A stretch of 5,028 nt of DNA, from NCBI GenBank assembly GCA_030043595.1, contig JASHXJ010000593.1, forward strand, positions 1 to 5,028. Direction: 5' to 3'. The number at the start of each line of letters is the position of its first letter. Positions within the stretch are counted from its first letter, which is position 1. This document shows positions 1 through 5,028 of this stretch, in pieces. The stretch is from Trebonia sp. GTDB lineage: Bacteria; Actinomycetota; Actinomycetes; Streptosporangiales; Streptosporangiaceae. The notes below the pieces were generated by a model. That model searched no databases, was not told the DNA's origin, and worked only from the letters and a program-made list of their open reading frames with translations. Made by a program: the position numbers and the translations under genes.

Positions 1-1
1 G

Positions 2-952
2 CACCTGCCGGCCCAGGAGGCGGCCGCGGACGGCCTGGCGCAGCTCGCCGCGATCCGCCCCGGTGACAGCCTCACGTTCCGGGCACCGAACGTGATGTGG
101 CTGGAGACGGCGCTGTCCGTTCGGGATGAATACCTGGCTCAGCTGTCCGATACGGTTTCCGTCGAGCGGTGCGACTTCCGGCACGCGCCCGAAGCGGCCC
201 GCGAGACGATCAACGCGGCGATCGCGGACCAGACCGCGGGCAAGATCACCGGCCTGCTCCAGCGCGGGCTCATCGACAGCGCGACCCGGCTGGTGCTGAC
301 CAACGCGGTGTACCTCAACGCGCTCTGGACGCGTCAGTTCCCGGCCCAGGAGACAAGGCAGAAGCCCTTTTATCCCGAACGATCCGGGCCGACTCCCACC
401 GACCTCATGCACCTGCAGGCGACGCTGTCCTACCACCGTGGCGCCGGCTACCAGGCCGTGCTGCTGCCCTACCGCGGTGGCTCCCTCGCGATGGCCGTGG
501 TGCTTCCCGACGGGCCGCTGAGCGAGCTGCCCGGCCTGCTGCCCGGCCTTGGCGGCGTCGGCGGCATCGTGGACGGCCTGCTCTCCGGCGGTGCGGAATG
601 CCAGGTCGACCTCAGCCTGCCGCGCTTTCGCGTCACCGCCGGGTTCATGCTGGCGGACACCTTGCAGCAGCTCGGCGTGCGGACCGCCTTCACCGACCGT
701 GCCGACTTCACCGGGATAGCCGACGCGGCGCTGAAGATCAGCGCCGTCGTGCACAAGGCCTACATCGACGTCACGGAGCAGGGCACAGAAGCGGCCGCCG
801 CGACCGCGGTCGTCTTCGCGACGATGGCCGTGGTGCGCAGGCCCCGCCCGGAGGTCACGCTGGTCGTCGACCGCCCGTTCCTGTTCGCGATCGTGGAGAC
901 CGGCTCGGGCCTGCCGCTGTTCCTCGGCCAGTACACCCGGCCGCCGCGCTGA
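2..952 (+). CDS. Serpin (serine protease inhibitor), 5' end outside window
   Basis: This is the C-terminal 316 residues of a serpin. Serpins are suicide inhibitors that trap a serine or cysteine protease when it cleaves the reactive-centre loop. The frame is open to the left edge, so the first GTG/ATG codons at 92-97 lie inside a conserved strand and are not the start. Family lengths near 370-400 suggest that roughly 60-90 N-terminal residues, including any signal peptide, are missing. Visible family blocks are APNVMWLE (helix/strand near the left edge), TRLVLTNAVYLNALW, and AVLLPYRGGSLAMAVVLP. The hinge EQGTEAAAAT spans 776-805, and the serpin signature LVVDRPFLFAI spans 860-892. The C-terminus LFLGQYTRP is typical. 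The small-residue hinge with Thr at P14 marks an inhibitory serpin. Counting 17 residues from the hinge Glu gives Met-Ala (824-829) as P1-P1'. The loop appears a few residues longer than in alpha-1-antitrypsin, so the Arg-Arg pair just after it is an alternative cleavage site. The family call is near certain; the target protease is unknown. Confidence 0.95.
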   Translation, partial: HLPAQEAAADGLAQLAAIRPGDSLTFRAPNVMWLETALSVRDEYLAQLSDTVSVERCDFRHAPEAARETINAAIADQTAGKITGLLQRGLIDSATRLVLTNAVYLNALWTRQFPAQETRQKPFYPERSGPTPTDLMHLQATLSYHRGAGYQAVLLPYRGGSLAMAVVLPDGPLSELPGLLPGLGGVGGIVDGLLSGGAECQVDLSLPRFRVTAGFMLADTLQQLGVRTAFTDRADFTGIADAALKISAVVHKAYIDVTEQGTEAAAATAVVFATMAVVRRPRPEVTLVVDRPFLFAIVETGSGLPLFLGQYTRPPR

Positions 953-956
953 TCTG

Positions 957-978
957 TCCGGGGGGACGACCCCCCGGA
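957..978 (+). terminator. Hairpin terminator after the serpin gene
   Basis: A perfect 9-bp inverted repeat (tccgggggg / ccccccgga) with a 4-base acga loop begins 4 bases after the serpin stop codon. No T tract follows. This is common for intrinsic terminators of high-GC actinomycetes but leaves the efficiency uncertain. It separates the serpin transcript from the promoter at about 1062. Confidence 0.75.
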
Positions 979-981
979 ACC

Positions 982-1017
982 CCCCGGCTGCGCCTTAACG
1001 GCGCACCTGCTCCGGGG
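982..1017. repeat. Nested inverted repeat in intergenic region
   Basis: An outer pair ccccgg (982-987) / ccgggg (1012-1017) encloses an inner 6-bp stem tgcgcc (989-994) / ggcgca (1000-1005) with loop ttaac. The two stems could stack into one imperfect hairpin just downstream of the first terminator hairpin. It could be a second terminator or part of a dispersed intergenic palindrome. Which of these cannot be decided from one copy. Confidence 0.45.
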
Positions 1018-1037
1018 AGTCTGCGGTTCGCGGGATG

Positions 1038-1074
1038 TTCGCCGGGCCTCGTGCCGTCCCCTACGCTGGCGATG
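1038..1074 (+). promoter_or_regulatory. Leaderless-type promoter for reductase remnant/methyltransferase
   Basis: TACGCT at 1062-1067 fits the actinobacterial -10 consensus TANNNT. It ends 6 bases before the GTG at 1074, so a transcript starting about 7 bases past the hexamer would begin on the start codon itself. A weak -35-like TTCGCC lies at 1038-1043 with an 18-base spacer. No Shine-Dalgarno precedes 1074, which agrees with a leaderless mRNA. The start site is inferred from spacing only. Confidence 0.6.
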
Positions 1075-1541
1075 TGCCGGAACGAGCGCAGTGGGATGTC
1101 GCGGTCGTCGGGGCCGGCCCGGCGAGGCTGACCGCGGTGCGGCAGCGGGCGCCGGTCCGCGCGCTTGGCCAGGCACCCGGGCACGCCAGCGCGCGGCTCG
1201 CCGACGGCTCCGCCGTCACGGCGAGGGTGATCATCGGCGCCGACGGGTCCTCCGGCGTCAGCGCCAGGCACGTGGGGGTCATCGCCGCCCGCGGCAACGG
1301 CGACGCCACGCGCGACTACCTGCGCGAGTTCACGGCCCGGCTCGGGCTCGCGTCCTGCAAGGTGCTCCGGGACTCCGGGCATCTCACCCGGTGCCGGGCC
1401 GCCGGCTCCAGCCTGCGCAAGGGCCGGGTGCTTGTCGCCGGGGACGCGGCGGGGCTGCCTGACCCGTGGACGCGCGAGGGCATCAGCTCCGCGCTCCGCC
1501 CGTCGGCGCGCATGGCGCTGTCCGCGCTCAACCGGGTCTAG
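1074..1541 (+). pseudogene. Shortened geranylgeranyl reductase-family flavoprotein (in-frame remnant)
   Basis: This 155-residue frame carries pieces of a FAD-dependent geranylgeranyl reductase-family oxidoreductase, which is normally about 400 residues. Residues 7-17 are the FAD-binding beta strand and Gly-rich turn (WDVAVVGAGPA). The expected next Gly is Arg18, and the adjacent substrate/FAD segment is absent. Residues 40-69 hold ADGSAVTARVIIGADGSSG and RHVGV, the second FAD-contact region. The sequence then jumps directly to IAARGNGDATRDYLREF, which in full-length relatives lies far downstream. Residues 117-134 (GRVLVAGDAAGLPDPWTREG) are the conserved C-terminal GDAAG FAD motif. The last part of the family is missing after about residue 155. 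So two internal losses and a C-terminal truncation have occurred without breaking the frame. GTG 1074 is chosen because it matches the family N-terminus and the promoter spacing; an in-frame ATG at 1035 lies upstream of the -10. Catalysis is very unlikely. A novel mini-protein is possible but less likely than decay. Confidence 0.75.
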
Positions 1542-1542
1542 C

Positions 1543-2190
1543 GTGGACGCCGGGCTGCGGAAGGCGGCGGAGGCCGCCACCGGCTTCATGCCGGCCGCCG
1601 AAGGACTGGCGCTGTGCGAGACGGCGGAAACCTACGCCGCGGTCGGCCCGGTGCTCGAGGTCGGTAGCTACTGCGGGAAGTCGGCCATCTACCTGGCCGC
1701 CGGGGTCCGTGCCGCCCGGGCGCGCGGGGTGCGCCAGCAGGTGGTGACCGTGGACCACCACCGCGGCTCAGAAGAGCACCAGCCCGGCTGGGAGTACCAC
1801 GACCGCACCCTGGTCGATCCGGCGACCGGGCGGATCGACACGCTGCCCCGGCTGCGTGCCGCGCTCGCCGCGGCCGGCGTGGAAGAGGACGTGATCGCGA
1901 TCGTCGGGCGATCGGCGGACGTCGCCCGGCTGTGGCGGACCCCGCTCGGCATGCTGTTCATCGACGGCGGCCACACCGACGCCGCGGCCCAGTCGGACTA
2001 CGCGGGCTGGGCGCCGTGGGTAGCGCCAGGCGGGGCGCTGGCCATCCACGACGTGTTCCCCGATCCGGCCGACGGGGGCCAGGCGCCATTCCGCGTCTAT
2101 CAGCGCGCGCTGGCCTCCGGCGCGTTCACCGAAGTGCGCCACGCAGGCTCGCTGCGCATCCTGGAACGCACCGCCGCGGGCATCGGCTGA
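1543..2190 (+). CDS. Class I SAM-dependent methyltransferase
   Basis: This 215-residue Rossmann-fold methyltransferase (Methyltransf_24-like) should transfer a methyl group from S-adenosylmethionine to an unknown acceptor in the cytoplasm. Motif I is VLEVGSYCGKS at residues 37-47, giving the SAM-binding Gly-rich loop. The strand-2 acidic residue is D71 in VVTVDHHRG. FIDGGH is at 139-144, and a post-motif APGGALAIHDVF stretch with D170 is at 161-172. The VDHHRGSEE...PGWEYHD segment (residues 70-87) is, from memory, characteristic of a conserved actinobacterial subfamily often annotated only as 'class I SAM-dependent methyltransferase'. GTG 1543 starts one base after the TAG of the upstream remnant, with no convincing Shine-Dalgarno, so terminating ribosomes may re-initiate here. 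ATG 1588 (M16) is an alternative start, but it would remove conserved N-terminal helix residues. The 3' end overlaps the convergent AraC gene. The fold assignment is firm; the substrate is unknown. Confidence 0.9.
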   Translation: MDAGLRKAAEAATGFMPAAEGLALCETAETYAAVGPVLEVGSYCGKSAIYLAAGVRAARARGVRQQVVTVDHHRGSEEHQPGWEYHDRTLVDPATGRIDTLPRLRAALAAAGVEEDVIAIVGRSADVARLWRTPLGMLFIDGGHTDAAAQSDYAGWAPWVAPGGALAIHDVFPDPADGGQAPFRVYQRALASGAFTEVRHAGSLRILERTAAGIG

Positions 2191-2999
2191 CGTCCGGCAA
2201 GCAATGCCCGGCAGAACGTCGGGGTGTGCCCGGTCGCGGCGCGGATAGTCCTGGTCAGGTGTGCGTGGTCGGAGAACCCGAGATCCGCGGCAAGTCCGGC
2301 GAGGTCCCGCTCGCCGTCGCCGATCCGCTGCAGCGCCCGGGTGACACGCAGCCGGTTCCGGTACTGACTCACAGTGCTCCCGGCGAGCAGGGCGAACACG
2401 CGGCTGAGGTGATGCGGGGAGCAGCCAACCACCTGACTGAGTCTGATCAGCCCGAGACACGGGTCGGCGGCCAGCGCGGCCTTGGCCTCCTCGACCAGCC
2501 GCCCGCGGGCCGCTGTGGTGGCCGGGCGGCCACTGCCGGCCCGGTCAGGGAACCGGCGGGCGAGCAGGCTGGAGGTGAGCCGCGTGACCCGTTCGGCCAG
2601 GCTGCCGTCCGCGTCGCCGCCCCGGGCCAGCCCGATCACATGCCGCAGCGCGAGGTCGCTGGACGCGTCCATGGGCAGCGCCGGATGGCAGAGACCGGGA
2701 TCGCCGCCGTTCAGCGCCGCGATCAGGTCAGGGTGGAAGCGGATCACGGTGCAGACGTCGCCGCCCGGGACTGGGTGGGCGAACTCTTCAACCGTGTCCG
2801 GTGCGCTCAGGTAGGCCACGGTGCCATCGACGAAGACCTTCCGGTCGGCCACCCGGCGGAGGAACACCCCGCGGTGCGCGGCGACCAGCACATGGCCGCG
2901 TTCCACCTCGGGCGCGTCAAACCCGGCCAGGGCGCCCGGGCACCGCACCTCGGCAACGCTGAACCCGTCCCCGGCCGCAAGCACCGAACCAGCTGGCAC
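2100..2999 (-). CDS. AraC-family transcriptional regulator
   Basis: This is a DNA-binding regulator of the AraC/XylS family. With the GTG at 2999 it is 299 residues; a longer version starting at GTG 3041 adds 14. The N-terminal ~150 residues form a sensor-like region of cupin-type composition (HVLVAAHRGVFLRR, then an AHPVPGGDVCTVIRF stretch). The C-terminal domain has both helix-turn-helices: LSQVVGCSPHHLSRVFALLAG (about 187-207) and LAGLAADLGFSDHAHLTRTIR (about 233-253), closed by the typical AATGHTPTFCR. I prefer 2999 because a TAGCGT -10 lies exactly 7 bases upstream, which suits a leaderless start. GTG 3041 has only a weak GAAG four bases before it, and an in-frame TGA lies just beyond. 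GTG 3008 is a third option. About 30 residues follow the normal end of the domain, encoded almost entirely antisense to the methyltransferase 3' end. It probably controls the divergent isomerase-like gene and itself. The effector is unknown. Confidence 0.9.
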   Translation of the reverse strand: MPAGSVLAAGDGFSVAEVRCPGALAGFDAPEVERGHVLVAAHRGVFLRRVADRKVFVDGTVAYLSAPDTVEEFAHPVPGGDVCTVIRFHPDLIAALNGGDPGLCHPALPMDASSDLALRHVIGLARGGDADGSLAERVTRLTSSLLARRFPDRAGSGRPATTAARGRLVEEAKAALAADPCLGLIRLSQVVGCSPHHLSRVFALLAGSTVSQYRNRLRVTRALQRIGDGERDLAGLAADLGFSDHAHLTRTIRAATGHTPTFCRALLAGRQPMPAAVRSRMRSEPAWRTSVNAPEASAR

Positions 3000-3012
3000 G
3001 ACCCCCACGCTA
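2999..3012 (-). promoter_or_regulatory. Leaderless-type -10 for the AraC regulator
   Basis: On the minus strand TAGCGT (3012-3007) matches TANNNT and is followed by 7 bases (GGGGGTC) and then GTG at 2999. Transcription would begin on or next to that GTG. No good -35 is apparent at the usual distance. This site decides in favour of the shorter regulator and leaves an 87-bp divergent intergenic region rather than 45 bp. Confidence 0.5.
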
Positions 3013-3053
3013 CTCGCCGGGGTGGCCGTCAGACCGCGCACGGATCTTCAAGC

Positions 3054-3066
3054 GCAGCGGCGCTGC
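3054..3066. promoter_or_regulatory. Small palindrome in the divergent promoter region
   Basis: gcagcg-g-cgctgc is a 6-bp perfect inverted repeat around one base, located between the divergent AraC and isomerase-like genes. It could be an operator half-site, or chance in GC-rich DNA. AraC proteins usually bind direct repeats, which weakens the operator reading. Confidence 0.25.
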
Positions 3067-3086
3067 ATGCCGCCATCATCGTCGCC

Positions 3087-3851
3087 GTGGAGATTGAACA
3101 GCACATCGCGGCCCTCGACCGCGACGGCCGGCTGCTCGCCGAGGCGGCGGAACGTGCCGGGCTTGCCGCCGCGGTACCGTCGTGCCCGTCGTGGCAGGTC
3201 GCCGACCTGCTGCGGCACATCCTCTACGTCCACGAGTGGGCAGCCACCCACGTAGGCAAGGCCGTGCACCAGATGCTTCCCGGCCCATCCGAGGCTGAGC
3301 TGCTCAGCGGCGGGCCACCCGATGCCGTGCTGCTGGATGCCTACCGCGCCGGGCACGGCGCGCTGACCGGGACCCTGCACTGCGCCGATCCGGCCCTGGC
3401 CTGCGCGACGTTCCTCCCCGCGCCGTCCCCGCTGGCGTTCTGGGCCCGCCGCCAGGCCCACGAAACCGCCGTCCACCGGGTCGACGCCGAGCTCGCCGCG
3501 CCAGGCGGCAGCGTGACGCCGATCGGTGCAGAGCTCGCCGCCGATGGGATCGACGAGCTCGTCATGGGGTTCGCGCCACGGGACAGGCTCAGCACCCGGC
3601 TCGGCACGCCGCGGACACTCCAGTTGCGGGCCGCCGACACCGGCGATCAGTGGCACCTGGTCATCGGCCCCGTCGGCATCGAGGCGCACCGCGGCCACGA
3701 CCAGGCCGGCACCGTGGTGACGGGCTCGTCCGCGGGCCTGTACCTGGTGCTGTGGAACCGCCAGGACGCTGACACCGCGGGCGTGACCGTATCCGGCGAG
3801 GCGGACGTGCTGCGGCTCTGGCGAGACGCCACGCAAGTCCGGTGGGCGTAG
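3087..3851 (+). CDS. Maleylpyruvate isomerase-family mycothiol-dependent enzyme (DinB/MDMPI)
   Basis: This 254-residue protein belongs to the actinobacterial MDMPI family: an N-terminal DinB-like four-helix bundle plus a small C-terminal MDMPI domain. Characterised members use a divalent metal and mycothiol to isomerise maleylpyruvate; most others are of unknown substrate and may act in thiol-dependent detoxification. The N-terminus (VEIEQHIAALDRDGRLL) and CPSWQVADLLRHILYVHEW (residues 33-51) match the family pattern. H44 (or H49), E126 and H130 in AHETAVHRVDAE are the expected metal ligands, with the normal E-x3-H spacing, so the site looks intact. The C-terminal domain covers about 170-254 and ends SGEADVLRLWRD. 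GTG 3087 is chosen by family alignment; no Shine-Dalgarno is seen, and a weak CATCAT at 3074-3079 could be a -10 for a leaderless mRNA. It lies divergent from the AraC gene and 13 bp from the convergent toroid gene. The family is confident; the substrate is not known. Confidence 0.88.
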   Translation: MEIEQHIAALDRDGRLLAEAAERAGLAAAVPSCPSWQVADLLRHILYVHEWAATHVGKAVHQMLPGPSEAELLSGGPPDAVLLDAYRAGHGALTGTLHCADPALACATFLPAPSPLAFWARRQAHETAVHRVDAELAAPGGSVTPIGAELAADGIDELVMGFAPRDRLSTRLGTPRTLQLRAADTGDQWHLVIGPVGIEAHRGHDQAGTVVTGSSAGLYLVLWNRQDADTAGVTVSGEADVLRLWRDATQVRWA

Positions 3852-3864
3852 CACGGGCGATCCG

Positions 3865-4968
3865 CTAGGGTCCTACGATGGCGTCGGCTGAGTCGGGGGC
3901 GCAGCCGCAGGCTCCCGGGTCCGCGGCCGGGCCGACGGCCGCCGGGGCCGGGATGTCGCGGAAGACGGCCGCGCCCGGGCTGAAGCCTGCGAGAGCGTCG
4001 GCGGCCAGGACGACGGCGGCGGCGGTCCAGCTGCTGCGCTCGGCCGGGAAGTGCGCCGCGTTGACGTACTGCCAGCCAGTCCAGTAAGAGCCGTCGTGGT
4101 AGCGCAGCCGTTCCGTGGTGCGCAGCAGCCCGACGGCCTGCTCGCCCAGCCCGCAGGCGTCGAGCGCGAGCACCAGCTCGCAGGTCTCAGCGACTGTGAC
4201 CCACGCCTGGTCACTGACGCAGCGCACGCCAATGCCCGGCACCACGAACGTGTCCCAGCCCACGGCGAGCCGCTCCGCCGCGGCGGCACCCCGGACGGCG
4301 CCGCCGAGCACCGGGTAGTACCAGTCCATGGCGAACCGGCTCTTGTCGGCGAACGCCTCCGGATGGCAGGCGAGCACGTGCCCGAGCTGAACCGCGGCGA
4401 GCTCCCAGTCCGGCTGCGGCTCGCCTGCCAGGTCCGCGAGCGCGATCGCGCAGCGCAGGCCGTGCAGGATGCTCGAGCAGCCGGACAGCAGCGCGAACTC
4501 CCCTGGCTGGCCGGCCGCGTCCCGTTCCCAGGCCACCTCGCCGCGCGGCGCCTGGAGGTCGAGCACCCAGCCGATCGCGTCGCGCACCGTCGGCCACATG
4601 CGCGCGGCGAACGCGCGGTCCGTCGTGACGAGGAACTCGTGCCAGGCGCCGACCGCGACGTAGGCGGCGTGATGGCTTTCCGCCGCGGTATCGGTCACCG
4701 TGCCGTCGCGGGCGGTCGCGCGCGGCCATGAGCCGTCCGGGCGCTGGGTGTCGCGCAGCCACCGGTAGGCCCGCCGGGCGGGCCCGGTGCGGCCGCAGGC
4801 GCTCAGCGCCATCGCGCACTCCACGTGGTCCCATGGGTCCACGTGGCCGTCCGGCCAGGCGATCGCCCCGCAGGGCAGCTGCGCCGCCGCGATCGACCGG
4901 GCGGTCCGCCAGATCCTGGCGGGCGGGCCCCCGGGGCGCTCGGTGGACTCCGGGTCAGCCGGCCGCAC
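3865..4968 (-). CDS. Alpha/alpha-toroid 'prenyltransferase'-like protein
   Basis: This complete 367-residue protein is of the kind annotated in actinomycetes as 'prenyltransferase' or squalene-cyclase-repeat protein. It shows repeated helix pairs with QW-like turns: RSIAAAQLPCGAIAW (24-38), DPWDHVECAMAL (44-55), TQRPDGSWPR (75-83), AIGWVLDLQAPRGEVAW (131-147) and DGSYWTGWQYV (292-302), followed by SSWTAAAVVLAADAL (312-326). This indicates an (alpha/alpha)6 barrel. I do not see the DXDD motif of class II terpene cyclases, nor a convincing zinc-ligand set of protein prenyltransferase beta subunits. The acidic and aromatic residues (D44, W46, D47, E50) would equally suit a six-hairpin glycosidase-like active site. 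GTG 4968 is preceded by GGAGGG 8 bases upstream, although the frame stays open to the window edge. No signal peptide or membrane segment is seen. The last ~25 residues (Ala/Pro/Asp-rich, from about 342) are low complexity. The fold is likely; the reaction is unknown. Confidence 0.82.
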   Translation of the reverse strand: MRPADPESTERPGGPPARIWRTARSIAAAQLPCGAIAWPDGHVDPWDHVECAMALSACGRTGPARRAYRWLRDTQRPDGSWPRATARDGTVTDTAAESHHAAYVAVGAWHEFLVTTDRAFAARMWPTVRDAIGWVLDLQAPRGEVAWERDAAGQPGEFALLSGCSSILHGLRCAIALADLAGEPQPDWELAAVQLGHVLACHPEAFADKSRFAMDWYYPVLGGAVRGAAAAERLAVGWDTFVVPGIGVRCVSDQAWVTVAETCELVLALDACGLGEQAVGLLRTTERLRYHDGSYWTGWQYVNAAHFPAERSSWTAAAVVLAADALAGFSPGAAVFRDIPAPAAVGPAADPGACGCAPDSADAIVGP

Positions 4969-4976
4969 GCGCGTTG

Positions 4977-4982
4977 CCCTCC
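4977..4982 (-). promoter_or_regulatory. Ribosome binding site of the toroid-protein gene
   Basis: GGAGGG on the minus strand sits 8 bases before the GTG at 4968. It is the only strong Shine-Dalgarno seen at a start in this window. It fixes the start even though the frame continues open upstream for at least 20 codons to the window edge. Confidence 0.7.
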
Positions 4983-5028
4983 GCGGGAAGCAGCGTGCGT
5001 GCCGGGGGAACCACGCGTCCGTTCGGGA

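Noticed and set aside
366..374. Short AT-richer patch (cttttatcc) in the serpin gene with TTT and TAT codons
   Set aside because: Only a few codons, in frame with conserved sequence; no sign of insertion or foreign origin.
1035..1073. ATG at 1035 as the start of the reductase remnant
   Set aside because: It lies upstream of the -10 hexamer, and the extra residues do not resemble the family N-terminus; GTG 1074 fits both.
855..1589. Minus-strand open frame of 244 codons opposite the serpin end and reductase remnant
   Set aside because: High-GC shadow frame; no recognisable motif, and it crosses a terminator hairpin and a promoter on the other strand.
1932..3086. Very long plus-strand open frame running ahead of the isomerase-like gene
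   Set aside because: It is antisense to the AraC gene and overlaps the methyltransferase; the translation is Arg/Gly/Pro-rich with no family motif. Only the part from 3087 is a real gene.
3048..3854. Minus-strand open frame opposite the isomerase-like gene
   Set aside because: The plus strand encodes a clear MDMPI protein with intact metal ligands; this frame is compositional shadow.
3866..3875. tagg-gt-ccta palindrome at the convergent 3' ends, as a bidirectional terminator
   Set aside because: Only 4-bp arms with a 2-base loop, and it overlaps the toroid stop codon; too weak to call.
4051..4731. Plus-strand open frame opposite the toroid protein
   Set aside because: No start signal or family motif; the minus strand has a strong Shine-Dalgarno and conserved repeats.
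1..5028. CRISPR arrays, tRNA/rRNA genes, transposase or phage genes, toxin-antitoxin pairs
   Set aside because: No regularly spaced repeats, no RNA-gene signatures and no matching protein motifs were found on either strand.

Overview
The window is very GC-rich DNA (clearly above 70% by eye), with frequent GTG starts, leaderless-type promoters and a MDMPI-family (mycothiol-linked) gene. Together these point to a high-GC actinomycete. The sequence alone does not fix the genus.

Layout, left to right. (1) The 3' part of a serpin gene on the + strand runs in from the left edge and ends at 952. A strong GC hairpin without a T tract follows the stop. (2) A strikingly shortened, still in-frame remnant of a geranylgeranyl-reductase-family flavoprotein lies at 1074-1541 (+), behind a good leaderless promoter. 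(3) One base after its stop begins a class I SAM-dependent methyltransferase, 1543-2190 (+). (4) An AraC-type regulator on the - strand (2100-2999, or to 3041) runs convergently into the methyltransferase, and the two coding regions overlap by about 90 bp. (5) Divergent from the regulator is a mycothiol-dependent maleylpyruvate isomerase-like (DinB/MDMPI) protein, 3087-3851 (+). (6) Convergent with that, and only 13 bp away, is a complete alpha/alpha-toroid protein of the kind usually labelled 'prenyltransferase', 3865-4968 (-). It has a clear Shine-Dalgarno at its GTG start.

How they may work together. The AraC/MDMPI divergent pair looks like a small regulator-plus-effector module. It sits between a methyltransferase and a toroid protein, each of which resembles a widely conserved but poorly characterised actinobacterial family. 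The reductase remnant and methyltransferase probably share one transcript, with methyltransferase translation depending on termination of the remnant. No tRNA, rRNA, CRISPR array, insertion sequence or phage gene is seen. The points most worth a second look are the doubly deleted reductase with its stop/start coupling, the regulator tail written antisense to the methyltransferase, the serpin reactive loop, and the doubtful 'prenyltransferase' label.
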